This document shows positions 1 through 10,783 of a stretch of 64,000 bases of DNA, piece by piece (position 1 is the stretch's first letter; every line of letters starts with the position of its first letter). This DNA comes from Pisaster brevispinus (Eukaryota; Echinodermata; Asteroidea; Forcipulatida; Asteriidae). Under the pieces are notes generated by a model. That model was given only the letters and a program-made list of their open reading frames with translations, searched no databases and was not told the origin of the DNA. A program made the translations under genes and the position numbers. The DNA is taken from the NCBI GenBank assembly GCA_023634235.1, contig JAMKCF010000006.1:10259751-10323750 (forward strand), in the 5' to 3' direction.

Positions 1-432
1 AGTGAAAAAAAGCCGGCACAGAAAGGTCCGAAATAAATTCTGTGCTAAGCTTGAGAATAACTCCAGATCTAGGCATGCTAGAGAGAAAAAATTTGTACCT
101 GACTCTGCCTTGAATATCCCTGCATCCAAAAATTAAACTTTTAGGGTCGCGGACGGCAAGCTTCATACCGGAAATGACCAGCAGGTGGGGCTACTCCGAA
201 CGTTCCTCAAAGCATCTCCAATGGGATTTTTGTACACACAGCTGTCAAAGAAACAAAGACAAAGTAAGGACTGTCAAATCACCCTTAGAATAATACTGGA
301 TTTTCACAAGTTTTACACCATTAGAAAGCCCAACTCAAAGGCTATCTCTTCCGTGAGTTTCGTTAATGTGACAAATTTGTAGGCGGGGCGAGCGTCCTGG
401 AAGTAGGGCTGCCCGAAACTCCACTGTAGTAC
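1..432 (+). repeat. Left-edge partial satellite monomer
   Basis: The window opens about 17 bases inside a monomer, so the array continues to the left. This copy has its own variants, including a one-base loss in the run before GCATCTCC near 210 and TTAATGTGAC near 363. Its tail is of the CCAACTC type shared with the next monomers. Confidence 0.93.
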
Positions 433-639
433 ATGCCTACGTCGACGCCAGTGAAAAAAAGCCGGCACAGAAAGGTCCGAAATAAATTCTGTGCTAAGCT
501 TGAGAATAACTCCCGAGCTAGGCATGCTAGACAGACAAAATTAGTACCTGACTCTGCCTTGAATATCCCTGCATCCGAAAATCAAACTTTAAGAGTCGCG
601 GATGGCAAGTTTCATACCGGAAATGACCAGCAGGTGGGG

Positions 640-1989
640 CTACTCCGAACGCTCCTCAAAAGCATCTCCAATGGGATTTTTGTACACACAGCCGTCAAAG
701 AAACAAAGACATAGTAAGGACGGTCAAATCACCCTCAGAATAATACTGAATTTTCACAAGTTTTACACCATTAGAAAGCCCAACTCAAAGGCTATCTCTT
801 CCGTGAGTTTCGTTAAGGTGACAAATTTGTAGGCGGGGCGAGCGTCCTGGAAGTAGGGCTGCCCGAAACTCCATTGTAGTACATGCCTACGTCGACGCCA
901 GTGAAAAAAAGCCGGCACAGAAAGGTCCGAAATAAATTCTATGCTAAGCTTGCGAATAACTCCCGATCTAGGCATGCTAGAGAGACAAAATTTGTACCTG
1001 ACTCTGCCTTGAATATCCCTGCATCCGAAAATCAATTTTTAAGAGTCGCGGATGGCAAGTTTCATACCGGAAATGACCAGCAGCTGGGGCTACTCCGAAC
1101 GCTCCTCAAAAGCATCTCCAATGGGATTTTTGTACACACAGCCATCAAAGAAACAAAGACATAGTAAGGACGGTCAAATCACCCTCAGAATAATACTGAA
1201 TTTTCACAAGTTTTACACCATTAGAAAACCCAACTCAAAGGCTATCTCTTCCGTGAGTTTCGTTAAGGTGACAAATTTGTAGGCGGGGCGAGCGTCCTGG
1301 AAGTAGGGCTGCCCAAAACTCCACTGTAGTACATGCCTACGTCGACGCCAGTGAAAAAAAGCCGGCACAGAAAGGTCCGAAATAAATTCTGTGCTAAGCT
1401 TGAGAATAACTCCCGATCTAGGCATGCTAGAGAGACAAAATTTGTACCTGACTCTGCCTTGAATATCCCTGCATCCGAAAATCAAACTTTAAGAGTCGCG
1501 GATGGCAAGTTTCATACCGGAAATGACCAGCAGGTGGGGCTACTCCGAACGCTCCTCAAAAGCATCTCCAATGGGATTTTTGTACACACAGCTGTCAAAG
1601 AAACAAAGACAAAGTAAGGACTGTCAAATCACCCTCAGAATAATATTCGATTTTCACAAGTTTTACACCATTAGAAAGCCCGTCTCAAAGGCTCTCTATT
1701 CCGTGAGTTTCGTTAAAGTGACAATTTTCTAGGTGGGGCGAGCGTCTTGGAAGTAGGGTTGCCCGAAACTCCACTGTAGTACATGCCTACGTCATTGCCA
1801 GTGAGAAAAAGCCGGCACAGAAAGGTCCGAAATAAATTCTGTGCTAAGCTTGAGAATAACTCCCGATGTAGGCATGCTAGAGAGACAATATTTGTACTTG
1901 ACTCTGCCTTGAATATCCCTGCATCCGAAAATCAAACTTTTAGGGTCGCGGAGGGCAAGCTTCATACCGGAAATGACCAGCAGGTGGGG
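640..1989 (+). repeat. Three-monomer HOR, copy 1 (1350 bp)
   Basis: Copy 1 of a 1350 bp unit spans parts of four monomers (starts 433, 883, 1333, 1783). The matched diagnostic variants are the GTCGACGCC form after the start motif, the ATTCTATGC variant near 939, the TACTGAATT tail near 744 and the GTCATTGCC form near 1793. The same variants reappear 1350 bp downstream. The boundaries fall inside monomers, near offset 180-250 of monomers 433 and 1783. Confidence 0.88.
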
Positions 1990-3339
1990 CTACTCCGAAC
2001 GCTCCTCAAAAGCATCTCCAATGGGATTTTTGTACACACAGCCGTCAAAGAAACAAAGACATAGTAAGGACGGTCAAATCACCCTCAGAATAATACTGAA
2101 TTTTCACAAGTTTTACACCATTAGAAAGCCCAACTCAAAGGCTATCTCTTCCGTGAGTTTCGTTAAGGTGACAAATTTGTAGGCGGGGCGAGCGTCCTGG
2201 AAGTAGGGCTGCCCGAAACTCCACTGTAGTACATGCCTACGTCGACGCCAGTGAAAAAAAGCCGGCACAGAAAGGTCCGAAATAAATTCTATGCTAAGCT
2301 TGAGAATAACTCCCGATCTAGGCATGCTAGAGAGACAAAATTTGTACCTGACTCTGCCTTGAATATCCCTGCATCCGAAAATCAAACTTTAAGAGTCGCG
2401 GATGGCAAGTTTCATACCGGAAATGACCAGCAGGTGGGGCTACTCCGAACGCTCCTCAAAAGCATCTCCAATGGGATTTTTGTACACACAGCCAACAAAG
2501 AAACAAAGACATAGTAAGGACGGTCAAATCACCCTCAGAATAATACTGAATTTTCACAAGTTTTACACCATTAGAAAACCCAACTCAAAGGCTATCTCTT
2601 CCGTGAGTTTCGTTAAGGTGACAAATTTGTAGGCGGGGCGAGCGTCCTGGAAGTAGGGCTGCCCAAAACTCCACTGTAGTACATGCCTACGTCGACGCCA
2701 GTGAAAAAAAGCCGGCACAGAAAGGTCCGAAATAAATTCTGTGCTAAGCTTGAGAATAACTCCCGATCTAGGCATGCTAGAGAGACAAAATTTGTACCTG
2801 ACTCTGCCTTGAATATCCCTGCATCCGAAAATCAAACTTGAAGAGTCGCGGATGGCAAGTTTCATACCGGAAATGACCAGCAGGTGGGGCTACTCCGAAC
2901 GCTCCTCAAAAGCATCTCCAATGGGATTTTTGTACACACAGCTGTCAAAGAAACAAAGACAAAGTAAGGACTGTCAAATCACCCTCAGAATAATATTCGA
3001 TTTTCACAAGTTTTACACCATTAGAAAGCCCGTCTCAAAGGCTCTCTATTCCGTGAGTTTCGTTAAAGTGACAATTTTCTAGGTGGGGCGAGCGTCTTGG
3101 AAGTAGGGTTGCCCGAAACTCCACTGTAGTACATGCCTACGTCATTGCCAGTGAGAAAAAGCCGGCACAGAAAGGTCCGAAATAAATTCTGTGCTAAGCT
3201 TGAGAATAACTCCCGATGTAGGCATGCTAGAGAGACAATATTTGTACTTGACTCTGCCTTGAATATCCCTGCATCCGAAAATCAAACTTTTAGGGTCGCG
3301 GAGGGCAAGCTTCATACCGGAAATGACCAGCAGGTGGGG
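1990..3339 (+). repeat. Three-monomer HOR, copy 2 (1350 bp)
   Basis: This is the second copy of the 1350 bp unit. It differs from copy 1 at only a handful of positions, for example CAGCTGGGG at 1081 against CAGGTGGGG at 2431, and GCCATCAAAG at 1141 against GCCAACAAAG at 2491. Similarity ends near 3340, where the sequence switches to the CCAAAGGAATT form that characterises A-type monomers further right. Confidence 0.88.
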
Positions 3340-3582
3340 CTACTCCGAATGCTCCTCAAAAGCATCTCCAAAGGAATTTTTGTACACAGAGCCGTCAAAG
3401 AAACAAAGACATAGTAAGGACGGTCAAATCACCCTCACAATAATACTGGATTTTCACACGTTTTACACCATTAGAAAGCCCAACTCAAAGGCTATCTCTT
3501 CCGTGAGTTTCGTTAAGGTGACAAATTTGTAGGCGGGGCGAGCGTCCTGGAAGTAGGGCTGCCCGAAACTCCACTGTAGTAC
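3133..3582 (+). repeat. Chimeric monomer joining trimer block to A-type tail
   Basis: The first half matches monomer 1783 (GTCATTGCC, CGATGTAGG, TTTGTACTTG). The second half from about 3350 carries CCAAAGGAATT and ACACAGAGCCG, the A-type signature of the 5.8-17.5 kb block. The switch lies in the conserved central part of the monomer, as expected for an in-register crossover or conversion event. Confidence 0.8.
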
Positions 3583-3899
3583 ATGCCTACGTCATCGCCA
3601 GTGAAAAAAAGCCGGCACAGAAAGGTCCGAAATAAATTCTGTGCTAAGCTTGAGAATAACTCCAGATCTAGGCATGCTAGAGAGACAAAAGTTGTACTTG
3701 ACTCTGCCTTGAATATCCCTGCATCCGAAAATCAAACTTTAAGAGTCGCGGATGGCAAGTTTCATACCGGAAATGACCAGCAGGTGGGGCTACTCCGAAC
3801 GCTCCTCAAAAGCATCTCCAATGGGATTTTTGTACACACAGCTGTCAAAGAAACAAAGACAAAGTAAGGACTGTCAAACCGCCGTAGAATAATATTCGA

Positions 3900-5380
3900 T
3901 TTTCACAAGTTTTACACCATTAGAAAGCCCGTCTCAAAGGCTCTCGATTCCTTGAGTTTCGTTAAAGTGAAAATTTTCTTGGCGGGGCGAGCGTCTTGGA
4001 AGTAGGGTTGCCCGAAACTCCACTGTAGTACATGCCTACGTCATCGCCAGTGAGAAAAAGCCGGCACAGAAAGGTCCGAAATAAATTTTGTGCTAAGCTT
4101 GAGAATAACTCCAGATCTAGGCATGCTAGAGAGACAAAATTTGTACCTGACTCTGCCTTGAATATCCCTGCATCCGAAAATTAAACTTTTAGGGTCGCGG
4201 AGGGCAAGCTTCATACCGGAAATGACCAGCAGGTGGGGCTACTCCGAACTCTCATCAAAAGCATCTCCAATGGGATTTTTGTACACACAGCCATCAAAGA
4301 AACAAAGACATACTAAGGACGGTCAATTCACCCTCAGAATAATACTGGATTTTCACAAGTTTTACACCATTAGAAAGCCCGTCTCAAAGGCTCTCTATTC
4401 CGTGAGTTTGGTTAAAGTGACAATTTTGTAGGCGGGGCGAGCGTCTTGGAAGTAGGGCTGCCCGAAACTCCACTGTAGTACATGCCTACGTCATCGCCAG
4501 TGAGAAAAAGCCGGCACAGAAAGGTCCGAAATAAATTCTGTGCTAAGCTTGAGAATAACTCCCGATCTAGGCATGCTAGAGAGACAATATTTGTACCTGA
4601 CTCTGCCTTGAATATCCCTGCATCCGAAAATCAAACTTTTAGGGTCGCGGAGGGCAAGCTTCATACCGGAAATGACCAGCAGGTGGGGCTACTCCGAACG
4701 CTCATCAAAAGCATCTCCAATGGGATTTTTGTACACACAGCCGTCAAAGAAACAAACACATACTAAAGACGGTCAAATCACCCTCAGAATAATACTGGAT
4801 TTTCACAAGTTTTACACCATTAGAAAGCCCGTCTCAAAGGCTCTCTCTTCCGTGAGGTTGGTTAAAGTGACATTTTTGTAGGCGGGGCGAGCGTCCTGGA
4901 AGTAGGGTTGCCAGAAACTCCATTATAGTACATGCCTACGTCATCGCCAGTGAGAAAAAGCCGGCACAGAAAGGTCCGAAAAAAATTATGTGCTAAGCTT
5001 GAGAATAACTCCAGATCTAAGCATGCTAGACAGACAAAATTTGTACCTGACTCTGCCTTGAATATCCCTGCATCCGAAAATCAAATTTTTAGGGTCGCGG
5101 AGGGCAAGCTTCATACCGGAAATGACCAGCAGGTGGGGCTACTCCGAACCCTCATCAAAACCATCCCAATGGGATTTTTGTACACACAGCCATCAAAGAA
5201 ACAAAGACATACTAAGGACGGTCAAATCACCCTCAGAATAATACTGGATTTTCACAAGTTTTACACCATTAGAAAGCCCGTCTCAAAGGCTCTCTATTCC
5301 GTGAGTTTGGTTAATGTGACATTTTTGTAGGCAGGGCGAGCGTCTTGGTAGTAGGGCTGCCCGAAACTCCACTGTAGTAC
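3900..5380 (+). repeat. Long-lag duplicated segment, left copy (~1.5 kb)
   Basis: These monomers (tail of 3583, then 4032, 4482 and 4932) have near-identical counterparts about 15,304 bp to the right. Shared markers include GAACTCTCATC near 4245, ACAAACACATAC near 4751, a one-base deletion giving CCATCCCAATG near 5161, and GGCAGGGCG followed by TTGGTAGTAGG near 5331. Similarity weakens in the monomer starting at 5381. Confidence 0.85.
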
Positions 5381-7109
5381 ATGCCTACGTCATCGCCAGT
5401 GAGAAAAAGCCGGCACAGAAAGGTCCGAAATAAATTTTGTGCTAAGCTTGAGAATAACTCCCGATCTAGGCATGCTACAGAGACAATATTTGTACCTGAC
5501 TCTGCCTTGAATATCCCTGCATCCGAAAATCAAACTTTTAGAGTCGCGAATGGCAAGTTTCATACCGGAAATGACCAGCAGGTGGGGCTACTCCGAACGC
5601 TCCTCAAAAGCATCTCCAATGGGATTTTTGTACACACAGCTGTCAAAGAAAGAAAGACAAAGTAAGGACTGTCAAATCACCCTCAGAATAATATTCGATT
5701 TTCACAAGTTTTACACCATTAGAAAGCCCGTCTCAAAGGCTCTCTATTCCGTGAGTTTCGTTATAAAGGTGACAATTTTGTAGGCGGGGCGAGCGTCCTG
5801 GAAGTAGGGCTGCCCGAAACTCGACTGTAGTACATGCCTACGTCATCGCCAGTGAAAAAAAGCCGGCACAGAAAGGTCCGAAATAAATTCTGTGCTAAGC
5901 TTGAGAATAACTCCCGATCTAGGCATGCTAGAGAGACAAAATTTGAACCTGACTCTGCCTTGAATATCCCTGCATCCGAAAATCAAATTTTTAGGGTCGC
6001 GGAGGGCAAGCTTCATACCGGAAATGACCAGCAGGTGGGGCTACTCCGAACGCTCCTCAAAAGCATCTCCAAAGGAATTTTTGTACACAGAGCCGTCAAA
6101 GAAACAAAGACATAGTAAGGACGGTCAAATCACCCTCAGAATAATACTGGATTTTCACAAGTTTTACACCATTAGAAAGCCCAACGCAAAGGCTATCTCT
6201 TCCGTGAGTTTCGTTAAGGTGACAAATTTGTAGCCGGGGCGAGCGTCCTGGAAGTAGGGCTGCCCGAAACTCCACTGTAGTACATGCCTACGTCATCGCC
6301 AGTGAAAAAAAGCCGGCACAGAAAGGTCTGAAATAAATTTTGTGCTAAGCTTGAGAATAACTCCCGATCTAGGCATGCTAGAGAGACAATATTTGTACCT
6401 GACTCTGCCTTGAATATCCCTGCATCCGAAAATCAAACTTTTAGAGTCGCGAATGGCAAGTTTCATACCGGAAATGACCAGCAGGTGGGGCTACTCCGAA
6501 CGCTCCTCAAAAGCATCTCCAATGGGATTTTTGTACACACAGCTGTCAAAGAAAGAAAGACAAAGTAAGGACTGTCAAATCACCCTCAGAAGAATATTCG
6601 ATTTTCACAAGTTTTACACCATTAGAAAGCCCGTCTCTAAGGCTCTCTATTCCGTGAGTTTCGTTAAGGTGACAATTTTGTAGGCGGGGCGAGCGTCCTG
6701 GAAGTAGGGCTGCCCGAAACTCGACTGTAGTACATGCCTACGTCATCGCCAGTGAAAAAAAGCCGGCACAGAAAGGTCCGAAATAAATTCTGTGCTAAGC
6801 TTGAGAATAACTCCCGATCTAGGCATGCTAGAGAGACAAAATTTGTACCTGGCTCTGCCTTGAATATCCCTGCATCCGAAAATCAAACTTTTAGGGTCGC
6901 GGAGGGCAAGCTTCATACCGGAAATAACCAGCAGGTGGGGCTACTCCGAACGCTCCTCAAAAGCATCTCCAAAGGAATTTTTGTACACAGAGCCGTCAAA
7001 GAAACAAAGACATAGTAAGGACGGTCAAATCACCCTCAGAATAATACTGGATTTTCACAAGTTTTACACCATTAGAAAGCCCAACGCAAAGGCTATCTCT
7101 TCCGTGCGT
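5310..7109 (+). repeat. Four-monomer unit, copy 1 (~1800 bp)
   Basis: This block comprises the tail of monomer 4932 and monomers 5381, 5834, 6284 and most of 6734. It matches the following 1800 bp. Diagnostic pairs are GCTACAGAGAC in 5381 and 7184, AAATTTTTAGGG in 5834 and 7634, and the ACCTGGCTC change in 6734 and 8534. Copy 1 has three extra bases near 5763, so the lag changes from 1803 to 1800 bp across it. Confidence 0.8.
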
Positions 7110-8909
7110 TTGGTTAAAGTGACATTTTTGTAGGCAGGGCGAGCGTCTTGGTAGTAGGGCTGCCCGAAACTCCACTGTAGTACATGCCTACGTCATCGCC
7201 AGTGAGAAAAAGCCGGCACAGAAAGGTCCGAAATCAATTCTGTGCTAAGCTTGAGAATAACTCCCGATCTAGGCATGCTACAGAGACAATATTTGTACCT
7301 GACTCTGCCTTGAATATCCCTGCATCCGAAAATCAAACTTTTAGAGTCGCGAATGGCAAGTTTCATACCGGAAATGACCAGCAGGTGGGGCTACTCCGAA
7401 CGCTCCTCAAAAGCATCTCCAATGGGATTTTTGTACACACAGCTGTCAAAGAAAGAAAGACAAAGTAAGGACTGTCAAATCACCCTCAGAATAATATTCG
7501 ATTTTCACAAGTTTTACACCATTAGAAAGCCCGTCTCAAAGGCTCTCTATTCCATAAGTTTCGTTAAGGTGACAATTTTGTAGGCGGGGCGAGCGTCCTG
7601 GAAGTAGGGCTGCCCGAAACTCGACTGTAGTACATGCCTACGTCATCGCCAGTGAAAAAAAGCCGGCACAGAAAGGTCCGAAATAAATTCTGTGCTAAGC
7701 TTGAGAATAACTCCCGATCTAGGCATGCTAGAGAGACAAAATTTGTACCTGACTCTGCCTTGATTATCCCTGCATCCGAAAATCAAATTTTTAGGGTCGC
7801 GGAGGGCAAGCTTCATACCGGAAATGACCAGCAGGTGGGGCTACTCCGAACGCTCCTCATAAGCATCTCCAAAGGAATTTTTGTACACAGAGCCGTCAAA
7901 GAAACAAAGACATAGTAAGGACGGTCAAATCACCCTCAGAATAATACTGGATTTTCACAAGTTGTACACCATTAGAAAGCCCAACGCAAAGGCTATCTCT
8001 TCCGTGAGTTTCGTTAAGGTGACAAATTTGTAGCCGGGGCGAGCGTCCTGGAAGTAGGGCTGCCCGAAACTCCACTGTAGTACATGCCTACGTCATCGCC
8101 AGTGAAAAAAAGCCGGCACAGAAAGGTCCGAAATAAATTTTGTGCTAAGCTTGAGAATAACTCCCGATCTAGGCATGCTAGAGAGACAATATTTGTACCT
8201 GACTCTGCCTTGAATATCCCTGCATCCGAAAATCAAACTTTTAGAGTCGCGAATGGCAAGTTTCATACCGGAAATGACCAGCAGGTGGGGCTACTCCGAA
8301 CGCTCCTCAAAAGCATCTCCAATGGGATTTTTGTACACACAGCTGTCAAAGAAACAAAGACAAAGTAAGGACTGTCAAATCACCCTCAGAAGAATATTCG
8401 ATTTTCACAAGTTTTACACCATTAGAAAGCCCGTCTCTAAGGCTCTCTATTCCGTGAGTTTCGTTAAGGTGACAATTTTGTAGGCGGGGCGAGCGTCCTG
8501 GAAGTAGGGCTGCCCGAAACTCGACTGTAGTACATGCCTACGTCATCGCCAGTGAAAAAAAGCCGGCACAGAAAGGTCCGAAATAAATTCTGTGCTAAGC
8601 TTGAGAATAACTCCCGATCTAGGCATGCTAGAGAGACAAAATTTGTACCTGGCTCTGCCTTGAATATCCCTGCATCCGAAAATTAAACTTTTAGGGTCGC
8701 GGAGGGCAAGCTTCATACCGGAAATGACCAGCAGGTGGGGCTACTCCGAACGCTCCTCAAAAGCATCTCCAAAGGAATTTTTGTACACAGAGCCGTCAAA
8801 GAAACAAAGACATAGTAAGGACGGTCAAATCACCCTCAGAATAATACTGGATTTTCACAAGTTGTACACCATTAGAAAGCCCAACGCAAAGGCTATCTCT
8901 TCCGTGAGT
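7110..8909 (+). repeat. Four-monomer unit, copy 2 (~1800 bp)
   Basis: This is the second copy of the 1800 bp unit. It begins inside monomer 6734, where an A-type copy switches near 7107 to a tail ending TGTAGGCAGGGCG and TTGGTAGTAGG, as in monomer 4932. That mid-monomer switch is the join between the two copies. Confidence 0.8.
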
Positions 8910-10783
8910 TTCGTTAAGGTGACAAATTTGTAGCCGGGGCGAGCGTCCTGGAAGTAGGGCTGCCCGAAACTCCACTGTAGTACATGCCTACGTCATCGCC
9001 AGTGAAAAAAAGCCGGCACAGAAAGGTCCGAAATAAATTTTGTGCTAAGCTTGAGAATAACTCCCGATCTAGGCATGCTAGAGAGACAATATTTGTACCT
9101 GACTCTGCCTTGAATATCCCTGCATCCGAAAATCAAACTTTTAGAGTCGCGAATGGCAAGTTTCATACCGGAAATGACCAGCAGGTGAGGCTACTCCGAA
9201 CGCTCCTCAAAAGCATCTCCAATGGGATTTTTGTACACACAGCTGTCAAAGAAACAAAGACAAAGTAAGGACTGTCAAATCACCCTCAGAAGAATATTCG
9301 ATTTTCACAAGTTTTACACCATTAGAAAGCCCGTCTCTAAGGCTCTCTATTCCGTGAGTTTCGTTAAGGTGACAATTTTGTAGGCGGGGCGAGCGTCCTG
9401 GAAGTAGGGCTGCCCGAAACTCGACTGTAGTACATGCCTACGTCATCGCCAGTGAAAAAAAGCCGGCACAGAAAGGTCCGAAATAAATTCTGTGCTAAGC
9501 TTGAGAATAACTCCCGATCTAGGCATGCTAGAGAGACAAAATTTGTACCTGACTCTGCCTTGAATATCCCTGCATCCGAAAATCAAACTTTTAGGGTCGC
9601 GGAGGGCAAGCTTCATACCGGAAATGACCAGCAGGTGGGGCTACTCCGAACGCTCCTCAAAAGCATCTCCAAAGGAATTTTTGTACACAGAGCCGTCAAA
9701 GAAACAAAGACATAGTAAGGACGGTCAAATCACCCTCAGAATAATACTGGATTTTCACAAGTTTTACACCATTAGAAAGCCCAACGCAAAGGCTATCTCT
9801 TCCGTGAGTTTCGTTAAGGTGACAAATTTGTAGCCGGGGCGAGCGTCCTGGAAGTAGGGCTGCCCGAAACTCCACTGTAGTACATGCCTACGTCATCGCC
9901 AGTGAAAAAAAGCCGGCACAGAAAGGTCCGAAATAAATTTTGTGCTAAGCTTGAGAATAACTCCCGATCTAGGCATGCTAGAGAGACAATATTTGTACCT
10001 GACTCTGCCTTGAATATCCCTGCATCCGAAAATCAAACTTTTAGAGTCGCGAATGGCAAGTTTCATACCGGAAATGACCAGCAGGTGAGGCTACTCCGAA
10101 CGCTCCTCAAAAGCATCTCCAATGGGATTTTTGTACACACAGCTGTCAAAGAAACAAAGACAAAGTAAGGACTGTCAAATCACCCTCAGAAAAATATTCG
10201 ATTTTCACAAGTTTTACACCATTAGAAAGCCCGTCTCTAAGGCTCTCTATTCCGTGAGTTTCGTTAAGGTGACAATTTTGTAGGCGGGGCGAGCGTCCTG
10301 GAAGTAGGGCTGCCCGAAACTCGACTGTAGTACATGCCTACGTCATCGCCAGTGAAAAAAAGCCGGCACAGAAAGGTCCGAAATAAATTCTGTGCTAAGC
10401 TTGAGAATAACTCCCGATCTAGGCATGCTAGAGAGACAAAATTTGTACCTGACTCTGCCTTGAATATCCCTGCATCCGAAAATCAAACTTTTAGGGTCGC
10501 GGAGGGCAAGCTTCATACCGGAAATGACCAGCAGGTGGGGCTACTCCGAACGCTCCTCAAAAGCATCTCCAAAGGAATTTTTGTACACAGAGCCGTCAAA
10601 GAAACAAAGACATAGTAAGGACGGTCAAATCACCCTCAGAATAATACTGGATTTTCACAAGTTGTACACCATTAGAAAGCCCAACGCAAAGGCTATCTCT
10701 TCCGTGAGTTTCGTTAAGGTGACAAATTTGTAGCCGGGGCGAGCGTCCTGGAAGTAGGGCTGCCCGAAACTCCACTGTAGTAC
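8084..10783 (+). repeat. Nested 2700 bp super-unit within the A-B block
   Basis: Six monomers (B-A-B-A-B-A) form a larger period marked by private variants: GCAGGTGGGG in B 8084 against GCAGGTGAGG in B 8984 and 9884; GGCTCTGCC plus AATTAAACTT in A 8534; GTTTTACACC in A 9434; and GTTGTACACC in A 10334. The same order restarts at 10784. Confidence 0.75.

Noticed and set aside
430..450. TACGTCA resembling a CRE/ATF half-site at each monomer start
   Set aside because: The motif varies freely between subfamilies (GTCGACG, GTCATTG, CTTCATC, CCTCATC) with no sign of constraint, and no transcription unit is evident.
470..490. Pol III B-box-like GGTCCGAAAT, suggesting a tRNA-derived SINE
   Set aside because: It matches the B box poorly, has no correctly spaced A box, no tRNA fold and no poly-A end or target-site duplication.
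1332..1426. 8-base inverted repeat CATGCCTA / TAGGCATG about 79 bp apart in each monomer
   Set aside because: An 8-base inverted match is expected about once by chance in 450 bp, and I see no extension of the stem.
1700..1730. CENP-B box-like element (TTTCGTTAAAGTGAC)
   Set aside because: It shares the TTCG and the central A with the 17-base CENP-B box but lacks the CGGG half, so it does not meet the core requirement.
4932..5330. 132-codon open frame as a longer gene
   Set aside because: It is created by a one-base deletion that fuses the two usual short frames. The same accident is seen in 20236 and 21135.
8084..8368. 94-codon open frame as a real gene (similar frames in most monomers)
   Set aside because: It lies wholly within a satellite monomer and resembles no protein family I know. 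It is rich in Lys, Arg and Ser with no domain or signal. It is broken by stops or frameshifts in many copies without any sign of constraint.
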